9,475 nucleotides of DNA, taken from positions 1-9,475 of the forward strand of contig USAR01000041.1 in the NCBI GenBank assembly GCA_900552605.1, in the 5' to 3' direction. The notes under the pieces were generated by a model, which was given only the letters and a program-made list of their open reading frames with translations, was not told the DNA's origin and ran no database searches. This DNA is from an uncultured Oscillospiraceae bacterium. Its GTDB lineage: Bacteria; Bacillota; Clostridia; Oscillospirales; Acutalibacteraceae. Below, piece after piece: positions 1-6,731 of the stretch. Positions within the stretch are counted from its first letter, which is position 1; each line of letters starts with the position of its first letter. A program made the translations under genes and the position numbers.

Positions 1-678
1 AACATCTCCAGGCGGTCGTTCGACCGCCTGAGTTTTATCTTTTAAATGCGGATGAATCTTATTGGAAATAAAGCTTAGTATTACGTTATTAACTAAAGTC
101 GTAATTACCGTTGCCCCAACGTAGACATAATAATTCTTCCAAATAACAAGCACGATAATATGCAGTATTTGAAGCACCAGATTGGATGAAAGCAATACAA
201 GCTTTTGTATTCGCTGCTCCTGATAAGCCGAAAGCAGTGCAACCTTGTGCGCAACAAAATACGAAGCAACCGTGTTTGTTAGGAAAAGCAGATAATATAT
301 TACCAGGTCATTTTGCGGAAGGTCACTCTTTACAATATACCGCAAAAAAGGAATAATCGCAAGTCCCAACGTAAAAATCGCAAAAGCCAGAATTGTGTAT
401 ATTCTTTTAAAATATCTTAAAAGCGAATTTATAAGCGGTATATTCTCTTCAGCCACAGGTTTATACAGCGAATAGACAACCGCCGTGTCAAGTCCCAATT
501 CGGCAAGAGAAAGAACTGTTAAAATATTCGAATACAGTCCGTTGATTCCAAGATAATCAACCGAAAGAAAATTTAAGAAGATTCTTCTTCCGATAAACGA
601 AAGAACAAGTATTCCAACCTGTGCCAAATAACCGAAAGCAATATTCAAAACCGCATTTTTACTTCTTGAATTGCTCAT
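1..678 (-). CDS. wzx: Wzx-type oligosaccharide flippase, N-terminal half (cut by left edge)
   Basis: The reading frame opens at ATG 678-676 and stays open for 226 codons to the window edge. A GGAGG ribosome site at 688-692 lies 9 bases upstream of the start. The protein is strongly hydrophobic, with about six membrane spans (roughly residues 9-29, 40-65, 92-112, 126-148, 158-179 and 184-205). It carries stretches typical of MATE/MOP-superfamily polysaccharide flippases: SRSKNAVLNIAFGYLAQ at the N terminus, then SFIGRRIFL, YLGINGLYSNILTVLSLAELG and YSLYKP, and later AHKVALLSAYQEQR. Such proteins are usually near 480-500 residues, so about half is visible. Known role of the family: moving lipid-linked repeat units across the cytoplasmic membrane. 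It starts 16 bases after the SDR stop, so it is probably co-transcribed. Oddity: residues from about 215 onward (TQAVERPPGDV) are encoded by a perfect GC-rich hairpin and do not look like a flippase loop, so the gene may be interrupted there. Confidence 0.88.
   Translation of the reverse strand, partial: MSNSRSKNAVLNIAFGYLAQVGILVLSFIGRRIFLNFLSVDYLGINGLYSNILTVLSLAELGLDTAVVYSLYKPVAEENIPLINSLLRYFKRIYTILAFAIFTLGLAIIPFLRYIVKSDLPQNDLVIYYLLFLTNTVASYFVAHKVALLSAYQEQRIQKLVLLSSNLVLQILHIIVLVIWKNYYVYVGATVITTLVNNVILSFISNKIHPHLKDKTQAVERPPGDV
9..30 (+). terminator. Perfect GC-rich hairpin with T-rich tail on the plus strand
   Basis: Bases 9-18 (CAGGCGGTCG) and 21-30 (CGACCGCCTG) are exact reverse complements separated by TT. 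On the plus strand the stem is followed by AGTTTTATCTTTT (31-43), which is the form of a rho-independent terminator for transcription entering from the left. On the minus strand no T-tract follows. The hairpin sits inside the open flippase frame, which is unusual. It may be a real terminator of a convergent gene or inserted element beyond the edge, an antisense terminator, or a small mobile hairpin repeat. The structure is directly seen; its function is inferred. Confidence 0.5.
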
Positions 679-694
679 AAAAATCGACCTCCGA

Positions 695-1516
695 TTACCT
701 GTCTATACAGATTGTACCTGAGCCGCCCGATATGTAAAAGGTATCTCCGACAACTAAATCTCCCATACTGCTTACCATAAACAGTGAGAGATTTGCAACC
801 TCGTCGGCAGTAGCCATTCTTCCGGTTGGGTTTCCAATCCATGACAAATTATCACCATCCGCTCTTCCTAGCATTTCTGTTGCAACAGGACCGGGAGCAA
901 TGCTGTTAACAATGATACCGTGTTTTACAAGCTTATCTGCAAGTCCCAACGTTAATGACTTGACGCCAGCTTTGGATATTTCATAAGGTGTCCAACCCGG
1001 TTTTGCTGAAGAAGCTGAGCTAACATTTAATATATGGCCCTTTATTTTATTTTTTATCATATAATTGGCAACCGCCTGTGACATAAAATAAGTACCACGC
1101 AAATTTATATTGAGAATATTATCCCATTCCTCTAAAGTAATATCTCCAAACTTACCACTACCGTGAATTCCGGCACTGTTAACAAGAATGTCGATCTTTC
1201 CTAGCCGCTTTATCACTTCCTCGACCTTTTGATCGTAGTTATTTTCGGTGGAAAGATCCAGCAATAAGTAGCTGCAATTATCACCAAGCTTTTTGCATAG
1301 ATCGATAAGCTTTTGCTCGTTTGTTCCGGTTATGACTACATTACAACCGTTTGAAACAAATCTCTTGGCAATGGCAAATCCGATTCCGCCACTTCCACCC
1401 ACAATTAATGATGTTTTTTTTGAAAGCAGATTGCCTTCAAATACCGGTATATTTATTGGTTTTACCTTTTCCACAACAAAATATTTGTGAATAAATCTCA
1501 TGATTTTACCTAACAA
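695..1516 (-). CDS. Short-chain dehydrogenase/reductase (SDR) paired with MenD-like enzyme
   Basis: This is a classical SDR, an NAD(P)-dependent oxidoreductase with a Rossmann fold. Residues are numbered from the TTG start. The nucleotide-binding motif GGSGGIG is at about 40-46, NSAG (usual form NNAG) near 113-116, a conserved Asn in NINL near 135-138, the catalytic serine in the VSSASSA stretch near 165, and YEISK (YxxxK) at about 178-182. The PGPVATEM stretch and a C-terminal GGSG follow. A segment of about 30 residues precedes the first Rossmann strand, longer than in typical FabG-like enzymes. The open frame extends to GTG at 1525, but AGGAG at 1525-1529 overlaps that codon and is ideally spaced (8 bases) for TTG at 1516. 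ATG at 1501 with a weaker AGG is also possible. It follows the MenD-like gene within about 16 bases and precedes the flippase by 16 bases. Inferred role: reducing the keto product of the ThDP enzyme next door. The substrate is unknown. Confidence 0.85.
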   Translation of the reverse strand: MLGKIMRFIHKYFVVEKVKPINIPVFEGNLLSKKTSLIVGGSGGIGFAIAKRFVSNGCNVVITGTNEQKLIDLCKKLGDNCSYLLLDLSTENNYDQKVEEVIKRLGKIDILVNSAGIHGSGKFGDITLEEWDNILNINLRGTYFMSQAVANYMIKNKIKGHILNVSSASSAKPGWTPYEISKAGVKSLTLGLADKLVKHGIIVNSIAPGPVATEMLGRADGDNLSWIGNPTGRMATADEVANLSLFMVSSMGDLVVGDTFYISGGSGTICIDR

Positions 1517-1524
1517 AAACAGCA

Positions 1525-1529
1525 CTCCT
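1525..1529 (-). promoter_or_regulatory. AGGAG ribosome-binding site deciding the SDR start
   Basis: On the minus strand AGGAG reads from 1529 to 1525, just after the MenD-like stop codon (1533-1535). Its last G is the first base of the most upstream in-frame GTG, so that GTG is unlikely to be the start. The next suitable codon is TTG at 1516-1514, 8 bases away. A second weaker site (TTAGGT) precedes ATG 1501-1499. Confidence 0.5.
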
Positions 1530-1532
1530 AAT

Positions 1533-3293
1533 TCACTTTATTTTACCTAATATCTTTTTTGCCATATCAAGTTGCTTTTGAGGAACGGCGGATTTTATTG
1601 CATTTTTTAGCTTACTTCCCGCATCTTCTCTTTTATTCTCTTTATAGTATTGCCTTGTAAGATCAGCATCATGTTCCATTTTAGTGAACACTTCCAAAAA
1701 CATAGGACACTCTGATGGTTGTCCGAATTTTTCAATCACACTGTTGAAGTCTTCTGCATTGTCAACGGAGTAATAATCATATCCCAATGATCTGATCCAA
1801 CCTTCGGCCTTTTTATTATGTTCTGCACATATATAATCGTCCAAAGTCGGTATATTGTCTCTTCCGATAAAGAAATGAAATTCTGAACCGCCGCCGTTAT
1901 TCAACAGTATAATCCTAACATTTTTACCGATACTTCTAAGACCTGCAGCATTCATATCATAGAAAAAGCTCAAATCCCCTATAAGCAAATACGCAAGCTC
2001 CTGCGTTGATGCCGCTGCTCCGGCAAATGTCGAAAGACAGCCGTCAATTCCCAACGTTCCTACATTGCTGTATGATTTAACGCCTTTCGCCAAATCAAAA
2101 AACTGCATCACTCTTGTGCTGTTCAAAATAGCAGTATGCAAAATTGAGTTTTGAGGTATAACCTTTGAAAGCCTTTCAGCAACATAAAAGTTCGAAAATT
2201 CATAGTTCCTTTTTTCGATGTTATTTATCTCTTTTTGCCAAGCATTATAGTATTCAAAATCAGAAGATAATTCTTCATTGAGTCCATCGGCGATATTCTT
2301 TAAGAAATAGGACACCGAACACTCAAATACTTCTGTAAGGCATTTGTATGTATCCCTAATTTCGCCGCTTTCGGAAACCAACCAATTTTCAATAGTCTTA
2401 TAATTCTCCCTGAACACCGGCTTCATATTATACGCCGATAGATTGTTGCCGATTGATATAACAATCTGCGGCAATAAATGCTTAACGGCTGAAATTCCAA
2501 CCATCTCAGTAACCGGGTAAGTATTAACGGTTCCGTTACATTCAAGATTTGAAAGATGTTCAACGGCATAAACACAATTTATTTTATCAAAAATACTATT
2601 CAAATTTTTAATATCAGTTTCAGTAAACACAACATTTTGACCAACAACAAAAAGAACGCGCTTTGCATCTTTAAGACGCGATATCAATTTGCTCCAAACA
2701 TCACAATCGCAATTAAAAGTATTGACATTGATTTTTCTTTCCCTTGGCAAATTTTCACAACTATAATTATTATAGCTTCCGACAACAGGAACATTTATGT
2801 GTACCGGGCCATTACCATGATGAGTAAGAGAGAGCAATGCTTCGTTTACTAAACGATTACACAGCCATTCATCTTGAGATTGATTGACAATAGGTAAGTT
2901 AACAGACTTCTTCACAACACCGTCAAAAATTCTGGATTGTTCTATTTTCTGGGTCTCTAATTGACCTTGGTAATAAGGATTTTTATCTGCAGTAATAGCA
3001 ACAACAGGCACGCTTTGATAGAAAGCTTCTGTAATTCCCGGTAGATAATTGCAAACAGCCGAGCCGGAAGTACAAATACACGCAACAGCTCTTTTTTTAG
3101 TTTGGGAAACACCCATCGCGAAATATGCCGCACTGCGTTCATCAACAACTGAATAACATGTAAAAAAGTTGTCAGTTTCAATTGAATGAATCAAAGGAAT
3201 ATCACTTCCGCCCGGAGAAAGAACAATATCACTTATGTCGTATTGCTTTAATAAATCAATTAATATTTGAACGCTGCGATAGTTTGTATACAA
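1533..3293 (-). CDS. MenD-like thiamine-diphosphate-dependent enzyme of a polysaccharide locus
   Basis: The 586-residue protein has the three-domain layout and length of MenD (SEPHCHC synthase) and related ThDP enzymes. N-terminal landmarks are VLSPGGSDIP (24-33), the catalytic-glutamate motif DERSAAYFAMG (E52), CTSGSAVCNYLP (74-85) and ITADKNP (100-106). C-terminal landmarks are SNVGTLGIDGCLST (409-421) and the ThDP/Mg motif GDLSFFYDMN (439-448) through LLNNGGG (463-469). Compared with MenD, the Arg of SPGSR becomes Ser, the Arg of SNRGASGID becomes Val, and the Ile-Phe pair after NNGG is Ser-Glu. The substrate is therefore probably not isochorismate/2-oxoglutarate. Translation starts at TTG 3293-3291: an in-frame TGA sits three codons upstream, and MYTNYRSVQILIDLLK matches the expected N terminus. 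The start is 2 bases past the pyruvyl-transferase stop. A lysine-rich tail (about 550-586) follows the catalytic core. Inferred role: carboligation or decarboxylation of a 2-oxo acid for an unusual sugar or substituent, with the SDR acting next. The exact reaction is unknown. Confidence 0.85.
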   Translation of the reverse strand: MYTNYRSVQILIDLLKQYDISDIVLSPGGSDIPLIHSIETDNFFTCYSVVDERSAAYFAMGVSQTKKRAVACICTSGSAVCNYLPGITEAFYQSVPVVAITADKNPYYQGQLETQKIEQSRIFDGVVKKSVNLPIVNQSQDEWLCNRLVNEALLSLTHHGNGPVHINVPVVGSYNNYSCENLPRERKINVNTFNCDCDVWSKLISRLKDAKRVLFVVGQNVVFTETDIKNLNSIFDKINCVYAVEHLSNLECNGTVNTYPVTEMVGISAVKHLLPQIVISIGNNLSAYNMKPVFRENYKTIENWLVSESGEIRDTYKCLTEVFECSVSYFLKNIADGLNEELSSDFEYYNAWQKEINNIEKRNYEFSNFYVAERLSKVIPQNSILHTAILNSTRVMQFFDLAKGVKSYSNVGTLGIDGCLSTFAGAAASTQELAYLLIGDLSFFYDMNAAGLRSIGKNVRIILLNNGGGSEFHFFIGRDNIPTLDDYICAEHNKKAEGWIRSLGYDYYSVDNAEDFNSVIEKFGQPSECPMFLEVFTKMEHDADLTRQYYKENKREDAGSKLKNAIKSAVPQKQLDMAKKILGKIK

Positions 3294-3295
3294 AG

Positions 3296-4399
3296 TTAAT
3301 CAATCCTTTCAAAAATATCGGGCAGTTTATCGTAATACTCAGTTTCAAAATACGGTAAAAGCTTATTGTCAAGCGGCTTTGCAAGAATTTCCTTTGCTAT
3401 ATCATAAGCCTGCTGCAAAGACTCGGCAAGGTAAACATAATCGTCGTAAACGCCTCTAAACCACTCAGCACCCGTTGTTACCTTGTGATCGGTTGTCTTT
3501 ATAATTATTACAGGCGTACCTGCCACAAGAGACAGTATTGTGCCGTGGTATCTGTCTGTTATAATAAGCTTATAATGAGCGTAAGTGTCAATTTCTTTTT
3601 CAATATACTGCTTTGCGTTTTTAACAATTTCAGAAGTTTTGCCCTGTTTTGTGGTGTCGGTTAAATCTGTCTTGCAAAGCTTTGAGCACTTATCATAAAG
3701 ATTTTTTATTTCATCTTCGCTGTAATACTTTTCGCCGTCATCGCGGCAGCAAAACATTATTCCATCACGGTTATAATCAAAAGAACGACTGCCGATAAGT
3801 GTGGTTACAATGTCGGGATATTGCAAAATCGGAATATTTTTAAACATCTCCTTTGCCATATCGTAAGACACTCTGTCGCGTGCTAAAAACAGCATATGCT
3901 CGGCACGGCTGTACACTTCAGCAGTTCTTTTCTTGTTTTTTTCTTCTTTAAAAAATACAGTCTGCGGAAGCATAAGCATTTTAGCTTCCGGCAATGCGTT
4001 TATCACCGCGCGATGCATTTCATCTGCAAAACCACCGAGATCTGTTGTTGTGTATCCGCTTTGAAAAACAATAATGTCGCCCTTTTTATACGCAGCCTTA
4101 AACTGCTTTAAAACCGAGAATCTTGTATTGACCAAAGCATTTGTTTCAATCTCAACAACACGTCTGTCAGGGTAATGCTTCTTAAGCCAACGCCTTATAC
4201 AAACCCCCTGTGCAAGGTCGCCGAGGTTTGCGTGCGCCGGTATTCCAAGGTAAAATACTCTGTTATTCTCATTTTCAATGCTTTTTAAAGCCGCCAAAGT
4301 TGATTTTTGCAAATGCTTACTGCGCACCAATGTAACGGCAAACAAAGCCGCTTTTTTTGTAAGCTTATTTGAAAGTATAAGCTGTTTTACTTTGTTCAT
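3296..4399 (-). CDS. Polysaccharide pyruvyl transferase family protein
   Basis: The 367-residue protein matches the polysaccharide pyruvyl transferase family (CsaB/EpsO-like, PF04230). Visible landmarks are GIPAHANLGDLAQG (52-65), the segment FQSGYTTTDLGG (112-123), LPQTV (144-148), LARDRVSYDMAK (172-183), PDIV (195-198) and the hallmark ITDRYHGTILSLVAGTPVIII (280-300; family usual form DRLHG). A TDHKVTTGAEWF segment (303-314) follows. Family members transfer the enolpyruvyl group of phosphoenolpyruvate to a sugar, usually forming a pyruvate ketal that gives the polymer a negative charge. The enzyme is cytoplasmic, with no signal peptide or membrane span. The ATG at 4399-4397 overlaps the upstream glycosyltransferase stop as ATGA, and GGAG at 4407-4410 is 7 bases upstream. 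The acceptor sugar cannot be read from the sequence. Some family members act in other pathways, so ketal formation on the repeat unit is inferred from context. Confidence 0.88.
   Translation of the reverse strand: MNKVKQLILSNKLTKKAALFAVTLVRSKHLQKSTLAALKSIENENNRVFYLGIPAHANLGDLAQGVCIRRWLKKHYPDRRVVEIETNALVNTRFSVLKQFKAAYKKGDIIVFQSGYTTTDLGGFADEMHRAVINALPEAKMLMLPQTVFFKEEKNKKRTAEVYSRAEHMLFLARDRVSYDMAKEMFKNIPILQYPDIVTTLIGSRSFDYNRDGIMFCCRDDGEKYYSEDEIKNLYDKCSKLCKTDLTDTTKQGKTSEIVKNAKQYIEKEIDTYAHYKLIITDRYHGTILSLVAGTPVIIIKTTDHKVTTGAEWFRGVYDDYVYLAESLQQAYDIAKEILAKPLDNKLLPYFETEYYDKLPDIFERID
3304..3309 (-). promoter_or_regulatory. AAAGGA ribosome site for the TTG-started MenD-like gene
   Basis: AAAGGA reads from 3309 to 3304 on the minus strand, 10 bases before the TTG start at 3293. 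It lies inside the last codons of the pyruvyl-transferase gene (TAA at 3298-3296), so translation of the two genes is probably coupled. No in-frame ATG or GTG is available between the upstream TGA and this TTG. Confidence 0.55.
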
Positions 4400-5601
4400 T
4401 CTTTTTCTCCGAATAGTTTGATATATTCCTTAAAACGCTCTGCCTTACAAAACGATTCAGCGTGTTCTAAACAATCCGCAGCACTGAAAGATTTTTCTTT
4501 TTCAATGCGCAAGACCTCGTCAATCATTGCTTTTGTATCGCCGTAAGGCACAACTCGACCTGTCTTTGTGTTTAACATCTCGCCGCTGCCGCCTGTGTTA
4601 AAGGTAAGCACAGGTGTGCCGCAAGCGATTGATTCCATATTAACGGTTGGGTAGTTTTCTTCGAGAGTGGGATTCACAAACAGATCTGCTGCTGTGTATA
4701 TTTTTGCAAGCTCTGTTTGGTTTTGTGTGCGGTGGATCGACACAATGCCGTTCGGCAATTTCTTATCAACTTCTTCATCTGTTCCCACGAGAACGATTTT
4801 GAATTTATCCTCAGGCAGCTTTTCATAAAGCTCTAAAAACGCGTCAAGTCCCTTGCGCTTTTCCCAACCGAAAGCAACTCCGAGCAGCAAAAAAACATCG
4901 TTAGCAATGCCGTGCTGCTTTCTGAAATCACTGTCGGTAGGTTTAAAAATCTCAAGATCAATGCCGTTATTTATAACCTTAATCGGATAATCTTTTAAAA
5001 ATGACTGCTTTGCAAGATCTGCAAGCCACTCTGAAGGGGTTACAATTGTCATATCCTTAACGCCGCAAAACCACTGCTTTTTAAGCTTAAACATCTTTGC
5101 CGTTTTATCAACTCGCGCCGCAGGATATCTTCCGAATTGTGTGCATTCGCCGCAGCCCGTTTTCCACTTATTGCAGCCATTAAGCGTAAAATAAGCGCAT
5201 TGCCCTGTGAAAGACCAACAGTCGTGCAGCGTCCAAACGGCTTTTATATCATTTTCCTTTATAAATCTAAAAAGTAAATCAAGATTTATGTAGCAGTTGT
5301 GCAGGTTGTGCATATGAATAACATCAGGATTATATGCTTTAAGCTGCCGCAAGAAACTCCTTGTTGCAGCTTTTTGAAAGCAGCCGTTAAGTCCCGTTAA
5401 TTCCGCCATTTTCAGGTGAATGTTACGAGAAAGCCTTGACCCGATTAAAATTTGCTCTTTTACTGTCTTTTTTAAATTATCGCGACTTTCCGGCACGCAG
5501 CACACAGCTTGCATACCGCTTTCGCGCGCTGTTTCTGCAATACCGAGCATTATGTTGCCGGTACTGCCAAAGTTGCAGGAATTTATCTCAGCAATTCTCA
5601 T
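4396..5601 (-). CDS. Glycosyltransferase family 4, WcaC-like
   Basis: The 401-residue protein is a GT-B fold, retaining-type GT4 enzyme. The N-terminal acceptor domain begins MRIAEINSCNFGSTGNI, with the GSTG loop common in this group, and contains IHMHNLH (95-101) and VWTLHDCWSFTGQCAYF (122-138). A cysteine group follows (C135, C143, C150, C153) with WKTGC and YP, as seen in the colanic-acid transferase WcaC. The donor domain has NNGID (211-215), GVAFGWEKRKGLDAFLELYE (241-260), ADLFVNPTLEENYPTVNMES with E315 and E323 in the EX7E pattern, and TGGSGE (336-341). The start is well supported: a strong GGAGG site sits 8 bases before ATG 5601, which overlaps the upstream stop as ATGA. It probably adds one sugar of the repeat unit at the cytoplasmic face. 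Donor and linkage are unknown. Its DNA is clearly richer in GC than the genes upstream of it. Confidence 0.9.
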   Translation of the reverse strand: MRIAEINSCNFGSTGNIMLGIAETARESGMQAVCCVPESRDNLKKTVKEQILIGSRLSRNIHLKMAELTGLNGCFQKAATRSFLRQLKAYNPDVIHMHNLHNCYINLDLLFRFIKENDIKAVWTLHDCWSFTGQCAYFTLNGCNKWKTGCGECTQFGRYPAARVDKTAKMFKLKKQWFCGVKDMTIVTPSEWLADLAKQSFLKDYPIKVINNGIDLEIFKPTDSDFRKQHGIANDVFLLLGVAFGWEKRKGLDAFLELYEKLPEDKFKIVLVGTDEEVDKKLPNGIVSIHRTQNQTELAKIYTAADLFVNPTLEENYPTVNMESIACGTPVLTFNTGGSGEMLNTKTGRVVPYGDTKAMIDEVLRIEKEKSFSAADCLEHAESFCKAERFKEYIKLFGEKE

Positions 5602-6731
5602 TTGTCACCCTCCACTATTCTTTTAGAAACATACTCCGGAGAAAGAATATCTATAATGTTTTCAGGACAGCAAAATTTCTCAATTTCTGCTATTTTTTCA
5701 ACACTTCTCTTTATGTCCTCCTTATTATTGTCGCAAATGCAAAATCTATTGTATTTAGCTAAGTATTTTGTAAGCTCAGCCTTGTGAATACCATCTGCAA
5801 TTACTAGTATAACTTGATCAGTATTTGTCCTATAAAAGGTCTTACCTGGTATTTGTAAACAGCTATGATTAAGCAATGAAATAGTGTTTCGATAACCATT
5901 CTCAATACATACAAGTTCTTCCGGAGAAACTCTGTTGTGAAATTTCACATTTTCAGTTTGCGGAAGGTTAACATCTCCGCTTCCGTAAATATCTACTGAG
6001 TATTTGTTATTAAGTTCTGAAAAAGCATCATATAGAGGTTTAATGTTTCGTATGCTTGAATAATAGTTTCCGGCATAAATAAATTTATATCTGTCTTTAT
6101 ACATAGAAGGAGAACTGCTAGTATGCAAATAAGCAATGTCAACATAACGCATATTATCTTTGTATTTCGGATAAAGCTCAGCACTCATATTTAACAATGT
6201 TTCAGTGCCAAAAACAATTTCATCCGCAAACTTATATGCATACTTTTCCAGCAAATAAAATGGAAATCTTTTATAATTAAAACCTTCCGGCATAATTCCC
6301 GAGAGTGCTATCGGATCGCTCCAATATTGAATATACCGCATATTGGGATAGTGAGTTAAAACCTCTCTGCAAACAAACAAAGCCTCATAAGACGGCATAT
6401 GTGATAACAGTATCGTTTCCTTTTCAGAATTGAGTTTGTTTATAAATGGGAATTTATACCCATTTCTTAAAACCACACCCTTCAACATTGAAAACAATTT
6501 GCTGAACTTGCTGTTATTTAAACTAAATCTACTTTTAAATATATAAAGCTCATCAACTATGTCCGTGTAATATTTTTTAACATTGTCACAAGACTCCGGA
6601 GTCTCGCATATAGCAATAAAGATTACTTCATACCCCGTTTGTTTTAATCCATATATTATATTCTCTGTTAAAATATGCGTTGAGGTAGTTTTATTCGATA
6701 ATGCTTCAATTTCAGAAACGAATATTACCAT
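5598..6731 (-). CDS. Divergent GT-B glycosyltransferase
   Basis: The 377-residue protein looks like a GT-B glycosyltransferase, though less clearly than its neighbours. The N-terminal half has a Rossmann-like start (MVIFVSEIEALSNKTTSTHI), YIQYWSDP (133-140) and a stretch FADEIVFGTETLLNMSAELYP (168-188), which is the usual end of an acceptor domain. The donor domain begins FIYAGNYYSSIRNIKPLYDAF (217-237), followed by DIYGSGD (247-253) and QIPGKTFYRTNTDQVILVIAD (293-313), a variant of the IPxKxxEY type. No EX7E pair is visible, so donor binding may differ from classic GT4. ATG 6731 follows AAGAAAGG by 9 bases. The gene overlaps the end of the polymerase gene by 20 bases and the next glycosyltransferase as ATGA. 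Role inferred: adding one sugar of the repeat unit. It has no signal peptide or membrane span, so it should act on the cytoplasmic face. Confidence 0.75.
   Translation of the reverse strand: MVIFVSEIEALSNKTTSTHILTENIIYGLKQTGYEVIFIAICETPESCDNVKKYYTDIVDELYIFKSRFSLNNSKFSKLFSMLKGVVLRNGYKFPFINKLNSEKETILLSHMPSYEALFVCREVLTHYPNMRYIQYWSDPIALSGIMPEGFNYKRFPFYLLEKYAYKFADEIVFGTETLLNMSAELYPKYKDNMRYVDIAYLHTSSSPSMYKDRYKFIYAGNYYSSIRNIKPLYDAFSELNNKYSVDIYGSGDVNLPQTENVKFHNRVSPEELVCIENGYRNTISLLNHSCLQIPGKTFYRTNTDQVILVIADGIHKAELTKYLAKYNRFCICDNNKEDIKRSVEKIAEIEKFCCPENIIDILSPEYVSKRIVEGDK

Noticed and set aside
361..954. Repeated 12-mer AAGTCCCAACGT at about 361 and 943
   Set aside because: Both copies encode Thr-Leu-Gly-Leu in unrelated proteins. 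This is shared codon use, not a repeat element.
1414..1421. Run of eight T (A8 on the coding strand) in the SDR gene as a phase-variation tract
   Set aside because: It encodes Ser-Lys-Lys-Thr in a normal frame. Eight A residues are short and common in AT-rich genes, and the frame is intact.
1533..3293. Calling this gene menD and assigning it to menaquinone synthesis
   Set aside because: The neighbours are all polysaccharide genes, no menF, menH, menC or menE is present, and key substrate residues differ from MenD. The fold relation is kept, the pathway is not.
5420..5787. Overlapping plus-strand open frames opposite the WcaC-like and divergent GT genes
   Set aside because: They lie opposite well-supported genes, lack recognisable domains and good ribosome sites, and overlap each other in different frames. 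Similar plus-strand frames near 1293-1490, 2556-2852, 3896-4111 and 9003-9269 were dropped for the same reason.
6591..6604. 14-base perfect palindrome AGACTCCGGAGTCT
   Set aside because: It lies within the coding sequence of the divergent GT (residues Pro-Glu-Ser), has no T-tract or partner copy, and is plausible by chance or codon use.
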